Shown in pieces: positions 1 through 7,300 of a stretch of DNA of 52,903 nucleotides. The translations under genes and the position numbers were made by a program. The notes beneath the pieces were generated by a model that was not told the DNA's origin, ran no database searches, and saw nothing but the letters and a program-made list of their open reading frames with translations. The stretch comes from Streptomyces hayashii (GTDB lineage: Bacteria > Actinomycetota > Actinomycetes > Streptomycetales > Streptomycetaceae), in NCBI RefSeq assembly GCF_024539815.1, contig NZ_JAHHIU010000110.1, positions 1 to 52,903 on the forward strand. The letters run 5' to 3'. Every line of letters starts with the position of its first letter. Positions within the stretch are counted from its first letter, which is position 1.

Positions 1-70
1 GCCCTCCGCCCGGCCCCCCCCGGGCAGGGCCGGGGCTGGGACCGGGCGGGGCCGGGCTAGCATCCGGGGC

Positions 71-574
71 ATGACTACTGATGCCGGCGCCTCCCCCCTC
101 GACGTACAGATCGACGCCCTCAAGGGCGGTTCCGCGGACCTCTCGCAGTACGCGGGTCAGGCCGTGCTCGTGGTGAACGTGGCCTCCAAGTGCGGCCTCA
201 CCCCGCAGTACACGGGCCTGGAGCGGCTCCAGGAGCGGTACGCCGCCCAGGGCTTCACCGTGCTGGGCGTGCCCTGCAACCAGTTCCTCGGGCAGGAGCC
301 CGGCAACGCCGAGGAGATCGCCGAGTTCTGCTCCGCGACCTATGGCGTGACCTTCCCGCTCACCGAGAAGGTCGAGGTCAACGGCGACGACCGGCACCCG
401 CTGTACCGGCGGCTCGTCGGGTTCGCGGACGCCGAGGGCCACGAGGGCGACATCCGCTGGAACTTCGAGAAGTTCCTGATCGGCCGGGACGGCTCCGTCG
501 TCGCCCGGTTCTCCCCGCAGACCGAGCCCGAGGCCGCCGAGGTCGTCGCCGCCATCGAGGGCCAGCTCAGCTGA
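71..574 (+). CDS. Glutathione peroxidase family protein (thiol peroxidase)
   Basis: The 167-residue product reduces hydrogen peroxide or organic hydroperoxides with a thiol donor in the cytoplasm. The family signature is intact: the peroxidatic Cys41 sits in the motif SKCGLTPQY, Gln75 in FLGQEP, and Trp130-Asn131 in WNFEKFL, giving the Cys/Gln/Trp/Asn active site. Cys87 in EEIAEFC is a candidate resolving cysteine. Streptomyces lacks glutathione, so a thioredoxin- or mycothiol-linked donor is more likely than glutathione; this is inference. Length is normal for bacterial members. The gene precedes the MerR gene on the same strand, but a separate promoter for that gene lies between them. Confidence 0.95.
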   Translation: MTTDAGASPLDVQIDALKGGSADLSQYAGQAVLVVNVASKCGLTPQYTGLERLQERYAAQGFTVLGVPCNQFLGQEPGNAEEIAEFCSATYGVTFPLTEKVEVNGDDRHPLYRRLVGFADAEGHEGDIRWNFEKFLIGRDGSVVARFSPQTEPEAAEVVAAIEGQLS

Positions 575-596
575 CCGCCGTCCCGCGTTCCGCGGC

Positions 597-626
597 TTGA
601 CCTTGCCCCTGGGGCAGGGCTGAGCC
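597..626 (+). promoter_or_regulatory. Putative MerR-type promoter/operator of the downstream MerR gene
   Basis: A TTGACC -35-like hexamer (597-602) is followed by an imperfect inverted repeat, CCTTGCCCC-T-GGGGCAGGG (601-619), lying in the spacer, then a weak -10-like TGAGCC (621-626). MerR proteins bind palindromes inside a long 18-20 bp spacer, and the spacer here is about 18 bp. It lies about 85 bp ahead of a MerR gene, so autoregulation is the natural reading. Confidence 0.5.
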
Positions 627-630
627 TCCT

Positions 631-662
631 CGTCGTCGGGCGGAGAAGGCCGCCCGACGACG
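631..662 (+). other. Perfect 13-bp stem-loop in the leader of the MerR gene
   Basis: CGTCGTCGGGCGG (631-643) pairs perfectly with 650-662 across the loop AGAAGG. It has no T-tract. It lies after the putative MerR promoter and about 50 nt before the start codon, so it could end transcription from the peroxidase gene or act in the leader of the regulator mRNA. Confidence 0.55.
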
Positions 663-710
663 GAGGAAGACGACGAGAGCGCCGGTGGCGCCGGGGCTGC
701 GGAGGACCGT

Positions 711-1631
711 ATGGACGCTGTGCCGGTGGTCGCGACCGACGGCGGAGCGGGCAGTGGAACGGGCGGCGAAACGGGCGGCGGCGAGCTGCTCACCATCGGC
801 GCGTTCGCCGCACGCGCCCGCCTCTCGGCCAAGGCGCTGCGGCTGTACGACCGGCTCGGGCTGCTCGCCCCGGCGCACATCGACGAGGCCAGCGGCTACC
901 GCTACTACCGGGCCGGCCAGGTGGAGAGCGCCCGGCTGGTGGCTCTGCTGCGCCAGCTCGACATGCCGCTCGCGCGGATCGCCGCAGTGGTGGAGACCTC
1001 TGACGGCTGCGTGGCCGGGGATCTGCTCGCCGCCTACTGGGACGACGTCGAGACCCGGTTCGCCGCTCAGCGCACCCTCGCCGCCTACCTCCGTGCACGG
1101 CTGTCGGGGAGGAGCTCCGAGATGCATGAGAAGTTCGAGGTCCAGTTGGTCGACGTGCCCGGTCAGGTGACCGTCACCGAGACACGGCACACGCTCGCGG
1201 ACGAGCTGCCCGTCTGGATACCCGCCTCGCTGGGGCGGCTGACGGAGGCGGCCGGCGAGTGCGGCGGGACGACGGGCGCACCGTTCGTCGTCTACTACTC
1301 GGCGGTGTCCGTGGAGAGCGACGGGCCGGTCGAGGCCTGCGTGCCGGTCGGCGACGAAGCCGCGGCCCGGGCGTGGGCCGCCGCGCAGGGCGGGGGCCGT
1401 CAGGTGCGGGTGCGGGTGGAGCCGGCCCGCCGGCTCGCGTACACGCGGATCACCAAGGCGCAGGTCGCGTATCCCCAGATCCTCGCCCCGTACGAGGCGG
1501 TGGAGGCGTGGATGAAGCGGGAGGGCTGGGACTACGACGGTCCCTGCCGGGAGGTCTACTTCGCCGACTGGGACGCGGCCGGGGCCGAGGACCCCGTGTG
1601 CGACGTGGCGTTCCCTGTGAAGCGGGCCTAG
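711..1631 (+). CDS. MerR-family transcriptional regulator with GyrI-like effector domain
   Basis: The 306-residue protein starts at ATG 711 behind GGAGGA (701-706). After a Gly-rich leader, residues 27-70 form the MerR winged helix (LTIGAFAARARLSAKALRLY, then the wing SGYRYYRAGQ). A short dimerisation helix follows. From about residue 135 there is a GyrI-like/AraC effector-binding domain (the EKFEVQLVDVPGQVTVTE region to the end). This is the BmrR/TipA-type architecture, which senses small cationic or aromatic ligands and activates transcription by untwisting the promoter. The ligand and any target beyond its own promoter are unknown. A strong convergent terminator follows. Confidence 0.9.
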   Translation: MDAVPVVATDGGAGSGTGGETGGGELLTIGAFAARARLSAKALRLYDRLGLLAPAHIDEASGYRYYRAGQVESARLVALLRQLDMPLARIAAVVETSDGCVAGDLLAAYWDDVETRFAAQRTLAAYLRARLSGRSSEMHEKFEVQLVDVPGQVTVTETRHTLADELPVWIPASLGRLTEAAGECGGTTGAPFVVYYSAVSVESDGPVEACVPVGDEAAARAWAAAQGGGRQVRVRVEPARRLAYTRITKAQVAYPQILAPYEAVEAWMKREGWDYDGPCREVYFADWDAAGAEDPVCDVAFPVKRA

Positions 1632-1687
1632 CGGTCCAGCGGGCCCAGCGGCCCCTTCGGCCCTGCGCACCCGCAGCGGAACAGGAC

Positions 1688-1730
1688 CGGGCCCTCTCGG
1701 CTAGGACGGCGATCTGGACGAGAGGGCCCG
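1688..1730. terminator. Convergent stem-loop terminator
   Basis: CGGGCCCTCTCG (1688-1699) pairs perfectly with CGAGAGGGCCCG (1719-1730) around a 19-nt loop. It lies between the converging MerR and DUF397 genes and can serve both strands. It has no T-tract, which is common in Streptomyces. Confidence 0.7.
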
Positions 1731-1814
1731 TGGCGGTTCTTGTGCAGTTGTGTCGACGACAGGTGACCGCCGACCCGGGCCGGCGACCGGCCGGAGGACG
1801 GGAAGTCCTCTGCC

Positions 1815-2006
1815 CTATGCCTTGACCGATGCCACGAAGTCGCTCCACGCGTCGGCGGGGAACACCAGGTTGGGGCCGTCCTGGACCTTGGAGTCCCGGA
1901 CGAGAAGGGCCTGTACGGCCGGCGACTTGACCTCGACGCACGCACCGTTGCCCGTGGAGTAGGAGGACTTGGTCCACGAGTGCGCGCTGCCCTGACGAAT
2001 TGCCAT
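1815..2006 (-). CDS. DUF397 domain protein
   Basis: This small 63-residue protein starts MAIRQGSAHSWTKSSYSTGN. It has the hallmark DUF397 core: W-x-KSSYS, then GACVEV, VRDSK and FPADAWSDF. An upstream in-frame extension is possible but lacks the DUF397 pattern, so I chose the ATG at 2006. In Streptomyces DUF397 proteins are nearly always encoded beside an XRE regulator with a DUF5753 domain, and the pair has been likened to toxin-antitoxin or signalling pairs. The XRE partner is the next gene upstream on the same strand, but the gap here (277 nt) is much longer than the overlap usual for such pairs. Confidence 0.9.
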   Translation of the reverse strand: MAIRQGSAHSWTKSSYSTGNGACVEVKSPAVQALLVRDSKVQDGPNLVFPADAWSDFVASVKA

Positions 2007-2235
2007 TTTTTTGCTCCGGAGTGCAGTTGTTGAGTAGCTGTCCTCACGCCACGGACCCCACTGCGGTACCGCGGCGCGTTCACGCCAACCTTGTTGCTCG
2101 ATGGCGTGATCGACGCTACTCGCCAACATCGACTGACGAAGCGACTATTCACTCGACCGGATGACATATTCCAATGGAAACTTCCATCCCTCGGGGGGTA
2201 GGGCGTATCATGCGGCACTTCCCGCGCGAATGTCC

Positions 2236-2283
2236 GTCATTCCGAACGTCCGCCATTCCGAACGCCGGCCATCCCCAACGGCC
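2236..2283. repeat. Three degenerate 16-bp tandem repeats
   Basis: CATTCCGAACG occurs at 2238-2248 and 2254-2264, and a diverged copy (CATCCCCAACG) follows at about 2270. The spacing is 16 bp. The repeats lie directly after the stop of the XRE gene and about 230 nt ahead of the DUF397 start, so they may be protein-binding sites for a separate DUF397 promoter. Confidence 0.5.
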
Positions 2284-3141
2284 TCAGCGCACATATCCCT
2301 TGGCGATGTCGGCGATGAACTGGCGGGACTGGTCCACGTTCAGGGCCTGGGCGCGCAGATGCTCGTACATCACGCTGTACTTCTGCACGTCGTTCGGCTT
2401 CTCCAGGTAGAGGTCGCTGGTGACGCCCTCGATGTAGACGACGCTGGAGTCGGCGGTGTCGGGGAATTCGAGGATCGCGTACTGGCCGTTGAGACCGGGA
2501 TGCGCACCCATGTCGAACGGGATCACCTGAACCGTGACATGCGGCAACTGGGACTGCTCCACGAGGTGTTCCAGCTGGTCCCGCATCAGTTCACGGCTGC
2601 CGACGACCCTTCTGAGCGCCGACTCGTCCATGACGCTCCACAGCCGGAGGGGGTTCTCCCCGGAGGAGACACGTTCCTGCCGACGCATGCGCACCTGCAC
2701 GCGCTTCTCGATCTCGGTGTGCGCGGTCTCCGGCAGCGCGCCCGAGATCAGCGCCTCCGCGTACTGACGGGTCTGCAGGAGCCCGGGCACGACCTGCGGG
2801 TCGTACACGCGCAGGCTCGCCGCGTCCGTCTCCAGACCGATGTAGACGCTGTAGGGGACGTCGCCGAAGGCGTGCCACCAGCCCTGCTGGCGCGAGTCCT
2901 TGGCCATCTCCATCAGCGAGTCGACCATCCGCTGGTCCTCGACCTCGTACACCCCGCACAGGTCCCGGACGTCGCGCTGGCTGATGCTGCGCCGGCCGTT
3001 CTCCAGCCGGCTGATCTTCGACTGGGACACCAGCAGGCGCTCGGCGACCTCTTCGGCCGTCATGCCCTTGAGCTCACGGAGCCGACGCAGCTCCTGGCCC
3101 AACCGGCGTCGCCTGACAGTGGGATTGACATTGGACGCCAC
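2284..3141 (-). CDS. XRE-family regulator with DUF5753 domain
   Basis: The 285-residue protein starts at GTG 3141. A GGAGGT ribosome site (3151-3156 on the other strand) stands 9 nt upstream, which settles the start against a 60-residue longer reading. Residues 15-70 are a classical HTH_XRE (LGQELRRLRELKGMTAEEVA, then SQSKISRLENGRRSIS). Residues about 95-275 are the DUF5753 ligand-like domain, with WWHAF, the motif VPGLLQTRQYAEAL, and the closing segment ending VMYEHLRAQAL. It is probably a DNA-binding partner or regulator of the DUF397 protein encoded downstream. The signal sensed is unknown. Confidence 0.93.
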   Translation of the reverse strand: MASNVNPTVRRRRLGQELRRLRELKGMTAEEVAERLLVSQSKISRLENGRRSISQRDVRDLCGVYEVEDQRMVDSLMEMAKDSRQQGWWHAFGDVPYSVYIGLETDAASLRVYDPQVVPGLLQTRQYAEALISGALPETAHTEIEKRVQVRMRRQERVSSGENPLRLWSVMDESALRRVVGSRELMRDQLEHLVEQSQLPHVTVQVIPFDMGAHPGLNGQYAILEFPDTADSSVVYIEGVTSDLYLEKPNDVQKYSVMYEHLRAQALNVDQSRQFIADIAKGYVR

Positions 3142-3298
3142 GGGACGTGCACCTCCGGCTGCGTGTCTGTAACTGACACTTTGCGTATCTGCTGTTGAGC
3201 AGACTGCCACCAAGGTGCTTTCTACCGCTGGAAAACGGTGGTTATGCGGGCGGTACACGCCAGTTCGGATCAGCACCCCCACCGGCGCCGACACACGT

Positions 3299-3333
3299 CC
3301 GCGCGGGGCGGTGCGTCGCACCGCCCCGCGCGG
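3299..3333. terminator. Strong 16-bp stem-loop (terminator of GPP34 gene)
   Basis: CCGCGCGGGGCGGTGC (3299-3314) pairs perfectly with 3318-3333 across a 3-nt loop. It lies about 90 nt past the stop of the minus-strand GPP34 gene and ahead of the XRE gene, so it probably separates these two transcripts. Confidence 0.7.
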
Positions 3334-3420
3334 GCCGTGACGGCTCCCGAACGGGTCCTGCGTACTGCGTTTGGTGCGGTTCTGCGTGCGCGGCGTCGTG
3401 CGATGTCGTGGGACCGCGGC

Positions 3421-4176
3421 TCAGTGGGCCACGACACGCGCCATGGGGCCGCGGTGCGGCTGCGCCGGAACGCCACGGGCGGGTTCCGGAGCGGGCCTCG
3501 CTCCCGGCCCGGCCTGGCGGCCGGCGGGTGGCTGGTTGCGACGCGGCTGTGCCACCGCGCCGTTCTGGACGTCCATCACGGCGTGCGCCACGAGGCCGCC
3601 CATCGGGTCGTGCCTGATCAGGTCCCGCAACCGGGAGCGGGACGATCGTCCCTCGTTGCCCGGGTACAGGTGCTTGCCGAGGCCGACCGCGTGCGCCAGT
3701 GCGGCGAGCGCCGCGGTCCGCGGGTCCGGCGGAACGCCGGTGCGGATCGCGGAGTCCAGCCGGGCCTTGATCTCCCGGCTGATGTCGGTGTCCGTCGCCT
3801 GGTAGCGAGTCGTCGGCAGCACTCCGCACATCTGGCCCGCCACGGCATGCACCATGCCGCACCGCTCCAGATGCGAGAGGTAGGTCTGGCGTAGCCCGAG
3901 ACGCGGCCCGCCGATCCAGTGGACGGCCCGTACGGGAGCGCCACGCCTTCGCAGCAACTCCAACGCGCAGTCCAGTGTCGGATCTCCAGTCGGCCGTGGG
4001 GACACCACGGCGATACGATCCCCGTCAGGGGCTATCCGCCCGGCCAGCGCCAGCTCCACTAGCTGCGCTCCGGCCAGACCAAGGTCGAGCGACTGCGGCT
4101 GTGCGGTGGTACCCGTGGTCGGGTCCAACGCCAGCAGAAGAAGCTCTTCCGGAATCGTTCTGCGGCTCCTGCCCAT
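3421..4176 (-). CDS. GPP34 (Golgi phosphoprotein 3-like) family protein
   Basis: The 251-residue protein begins MGRSRRTIPEELLLLALDP, the typical opening of GPP34 proteins (TIPEELLLLALD). The GPP34 fold covers about residues 5-205 (the GLAGAQLVELALAGRI region, the cysteine-containing beta-hairpin region near residues 105-125, and the C-terminal helices). The eukaryotic relative binds PI4P on Golgi membranes. Actinobacterial copies are numerous and mostly uncharacterised; a peripheral membrane role is inference. The last ~45 residues are Pro/Gln/Arg-rich and probably disordered. The gene is divergent from the carboxypeptidase gene. Confidence 0.9.
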   Translation of the reverse strand: MGRSRRTIPEELLLLALDPTTGTTAQPQSLDLGLAGAQLVELALAGRIAPDGDRIAVVSPRPTGDPTLDCALELLRRRGAPVRAVHWIGGPRLGLRQTYLSHLERCGMVHAVAGQMCGVLPTTRYQATDTDISREIKARLDSAIRTGVPPDPRTAALAALAHAVGLGKHLYPGNEGRSSRSRLRDLIRHDPMGGLVAHAVMDVQNGAVAQPRRNQPPAGRQAGPGARPAPEPARGVPAQPHRGPMARVVAH

Positions 4177-4255
4177 CCATGCCTCCCCGCGTGGATGAAT
4201 GACAGGGTGACCCCTCTCACATTCATCTGTCGAGGGTGCGTGACCTGTTTGTAGT

Positions 4256-4284
4256 GGAACCAGTAGGTATGTCGTTCTCGTCTA
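4256..4284 (+). promoter_or_regulatory. Possible ECF (sigma-E-like) promoter for the carboxypeptidase gene
   Basis: GGAACC (4256-4261) and CGTCTA (4279-4284) are separated by 17 bp and resemble the GGAAC / CGTC elements of ECF sigma factors of the SigE cell-envelope stress type. This would give a leader of roughly 120 nt before the GTG at 4413. It fits a peptidoglycan enzyme, but it is only a motif match. Confidence 0.4.
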
Positions 4285-4412
4285 CCGCAGGAGCCAAGCC
4301 CTCTACACAGGACACTGGTACATGGTTCGGACAGCGCCGCGAGGCGGGTCCGGGGCGGGCGTTCACGGTTCGGCAGGCGCGCGGACGGCGTGCGGCACAG
4401 GAGGAGGCATCG

Positions 4413-7130
4413 GTGGCGGGCGAGTCCCCCGACAGGTCGAAGCAGCGCGAGTCGTCGGCAGAACCGACGTCGGGGAGCGCGGGCACGGTTCCCGAAGCAC
4501 GCGAGTCCCGTGACCCCCGAGAGGCCCGCGATCCGCGGGTCGCGGTGGCGCGGGAGGGCGGTTCGCCGGCGGCGCGCGCCGGCGGCGGCGGCGTGGACAC
4601 GGCGACCCGGGTCTTCTCGGTACGGGACCTGAAGACCGAAGAGACCGACGCGGCCGGCGAGGCCGACGGGACCGGCAAACCCGACGAGCCCGAGGCGACG
4701 GACGAGCCCGAGGCGGCCGAGGCGGCCGAGGCGGCCGAGGCGGCCGAGGGACAGTCTCCGGCTGCCCGGGCGGACGGCGAGCGCGCGAACGAGGAGCCTG
4801 CGGACGAGGAGCCGACGGACGCCGAAGCCGCGAACGCCGACGCCGGCGCCGTCGTCGACGCCGACGCCGACGACGACAGCCGGGACGGCGGAGGCCCGGA
4901 GGCCGCAGAGGCCCCGGAGGACGCCGAGAGCTCTCCGGAGGAGCCGCAGGCCCGCGAGGACGCCCAGGACGCCCCCGCGGACGCCGAGGAGGCCGAGAGC
5001 GCCCCGGAGATCCCCGACGCCGCCCCCGAGGGCGGTGACGAGCGTCTGCGGGCGGCCGTGGCCCAGTGGGTGTCCTCGGCGGACGGGAAGACCGGCGAGA
5101 AGGCCGAAGCGAGCTCCACCGAGACGGACGCCGACACCGACGTCGACACCGACGCCGACACCGTCATGGACGCGGAGGAACGTTCCGCGAGCGTCGCCGA
5201 GGCGGCCGACCGGCCCGGGTCCGCATCCGCATCCGCATCCGAGCCGAAGGCAGAGGCCCGGCCCGCCTCCAAGCCCGCGCCGAAGTGGGCCACGGACGAG
5301 AAGGCCGACGAGGCGGACAAGGCAGATAAGGCGGACAAGGCCGAGGAGACGGGCGAGTCCGACCAGTCGGACGAGCCCGGCGGAACGGCAGCGCCCGCCG
5401 ACGCCGTCGCGAGCGACAAGACGGACGCGAGCGACAAGGCCGACGCCGAGCCGGGCGACAAGGCCGACGAGCCGCCCGTCGACCAGCCCACCGCCGTCTT
5501 CAAGACCCCCCGGCCCAAGCCCGCCGTCGACCAGCCGACCACGATGCTGAAGCTGGGCGGCGCCACCCGACCCGCGTCCGACGAGGACGACAAGAGCGGC
5601 AAGCGCGACACGAGCGGCGAGAACGGCAAGGACAGCAAGGGCGACAAGGGCGTCGCGGCCGGCGAGGGCGGCGGGAAGTCCACGGACGAGGCTCCCGCCG
5701 AGCGGACGAGCAAGTTCGTCGCGCTCAAGCCGCTCGACGAGCCGCGCGCGCCGAAGCCCGCGGTCACGCCGTCCGGGCCCCGGCAGGCCGACGTCACCGC
5801 GCTCGTGCCGCAGGTCGGCCCCGAGCGGACCACCCAGCAGCCGCTGCCGCCGAAGCCGCCGCTGGACCTGCTGGCCGAGCTGACGAACACCCCGCCGCCT
5901 CCGCCGACGCCCCTGCGCCAGCTCGGCCGGCGGCTCAAGATCTGGACGCCGCTGGTTCTGCTGCTGGTCGTCGTCTTTGCGATCGCGCAGGCCGTGCGAC
6001 CGCTGCCGGCGCCCGGGCTCACGCTCACCGCGAAGGACTCCTACACCTTCGAGGGGGGCAGGACGCAGCTCCCCTGGCCGAACGAGGGACAGGGCTGGAT
6101 GGACGCCGACGGCGTCGGCACGATGGGCAGCTTCGGCAAGCAGACGCCCGTGGCGATCGGCTCGGTCGCCAAGACCATGACGGCGTACATCATTCTCCGG
6201 GACCACCCGATGAAGGCCGGGGAGGAAGGTCCGCAGATCGAGGTGGACGCGACCGCCGAGAAGGAGGGCGGCTACGACGTCACGCTGGACGAGTCGACGC
6301 TGAACACCGTCAAGGCCGGCGACAAGCTCACCGAGAAGCAGGCCCTGTCGGCCGTCATCGTCCCCTCCGCCAACAACATCGCGCGGCTCCTCGCGCGCTG
6401 GGACGCGGGCTCCGAGGCGGCGTTCGTGAAGAAGATGAACGCCACCGCCAAGCAGCTGGGGATGGCGAACACCACGTACACGGACCCCTCGGGTCTGAAG
6501 GAGACCACCGTCTCCACGGCCGAGGACCAGGTCAAGCTCGGCCGGGCGTTCGTGAAGGTGCCGGCCCTGGTCGCCATCTCCAGCGTGGCCAGCTGGACCG
6601 ACCCGTCCGGCAAGTACTGGAGCAACTACAACGAGCTGCCGCTCAGGATCGGCGCGATCGGCATCAAGACGGGCAGCACGAGCGCGGCCGGGGGCAACCT
6701 GCTGTTCGCCGCCCGCAAGAAGGTCGGCGGGAAGTCGGTGACCCTCGTCGGGGCGGTCCTCGGTCAGCACAAGCGGGAGATCCTCAAGACGGCCAACGTG
6801 GTCAGCGAGGCGGCGCTGCTCGCCGCCGAGGACGCGCTCACCTCGGCGAAGATCCTCAAGAAGGGCGACGTCGTCGGGTACGTGGACGACAAGCTGGGCG
6901 GCCACACGCCCGTCGTCATCACCAAGGACGTCCCGGCGGTCGGCTGGGCGGGCATGACGGTGAAGCTGTCGTTCGCCGCCGCCGAGGTGCCGCACACCGC
7001 GAAGGCCGGCGCCCAGGTGGGCACGCTCACCGTCGGGGACGGCACCAGCAGCGCGGTGAAGGTGCCGGTCGCCCTGCGGTCCGACCTGAGCGAGCCGGGC
7101 TTCTCGGACAAGCTGACACGTCTCGGCTGA
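4413..7130 (+). CDS. D-alanyl-D-alanine carboxypeptidase (peptidase S11) with long acidic N-terminal tail
   Basis: The 905-residue protein starts at GTG 4413, 5 nt after GAGGAGG; an ATG 59 codons upstream is in frame but has no ribosome site. Residues 1 to about 505 are low-complexity, rich in Glu, Asp, Ala and Lys, with EAAEAAEA and DKADKADKA runs. One transmembrane segment follows at about 510-527. The extracytoplasmic S11 domain carries all three PBP motifs: SVAK (584-587, nucleophile Ser584), SAN (652-654) and KTG (752-754). It should trim D-Ala from pentapeptides outside the membrane. The topology places the ~500-residue tail in the cytoplasm, far longer than in ordinary DacA proteins. 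The tail's role is unknown. Confidence 0.93.
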   Translation: MAGESPDRSKQRESSAEPTSGSAGTVPEARESRDPREARDPRVAVAREGGSPAARAGGGGVDTATRVFSVRDLKTEETDAAGEADGTGKPDEPEATDEPEAAEAAEAAEAAEGQSPAARADGERANEEPADEEPTDAEAANADAGAVVDADADDDSRDGGGPEAAEAPEDAESSPEEPQAREDAQDAPADAEEAESAPEIPDAAPEGGDERLRAAVAQWVSSADGKTGEKAEASSTETDADTDVDTDADTVMDAEERSASVAEAADRPGSASASASEPKAEARPASKPAPKWATDEKADEADKADKADKAEETGESDQSDEPGGTAAPADAVASDKTDASDKADAEPGDKADEPPVDQPTAVFKTPRPKPAVDQPTTMLKLGGATRPASDEDDKSGKRDTSGENGKDSKGDKGVAAGEGGGKSTDEAPAERTSKFVALKPLDEPRAPKPAVTPSGPRQADVTALVPQVGPERTTQQPLPPKPPLDLLAELTNTPPPPPTPLRQLGRRLKIWTPLVLLLVVVFAIAQAVRPLPAPGLTLTAKDSYTFEGGRTQLPWPNEGQGWMDADGVGTMGSFGKQTPVAIGSVAKTMTAYIILRDHPMKAGEEGPQIEVDATAEKEGGYDVTLDESTLNTVKAGDKLTEKQALSAVIVPSANNIARLLARWDAGSEAAFVKKMNATAKQLGMANTTYTDPSGLKETTVSTAEDQVKLGRAFVKVPALVAISSVASWTDPSGKYWSNYNELPLRIGAIGIKTGSTSAAGGNLLFAARKKVGGKSVTLVGAVLGQHKREILKTANVVSEAALLAAEDALTSAKILKKGDVVGYVDDKLGGHTPVVITKDVPAVGWAGMTVKLSFAAAEVPHTAKAGAQVGTLTVGDGTSSAVKVPVALRSDLSEPGFSDKLTRLG
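4710..4745 (+). repeat. Four perfect 9-nt tandem repeats inside the carboxypeptidase gene
   Basis: GAGGCGGCC is repeated four times without change and encodes Glu-Ala-Ala units in the disordered tail. Such in-frame repeats can change copy number by slippage without breaking the reading frame. Confidence 0.9.
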
Positions 7131-7155
7131 CGCCGTCGCCGCGTCCGCACCTCTC

Positions 7156-7189
7156 CGCACCCCGTCGGGCAGCCGCCCGGCGGGGTGCG
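7156..7189 (+). terminator. Stem-loop terminator after the carboxypeptidase gene
   Basis: A 15-bp stem (7156-7170 with 7175-7189, one G-T pair) encloses a 4-nt loop, 25 nt after the stop codon. It has no T-tract. Confidence 0.7.
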
Positions 7190-7300
7190 TGCTAGCGTCG
7201 CGAAACGGGACAGGTCGCCGGTCGCAAGGGTGCAGCCGTGAAGCGGACGCGAACGGGACGCGACCGAGAACAGAAGACGGGACACGGGGAGTGCCTTCAG

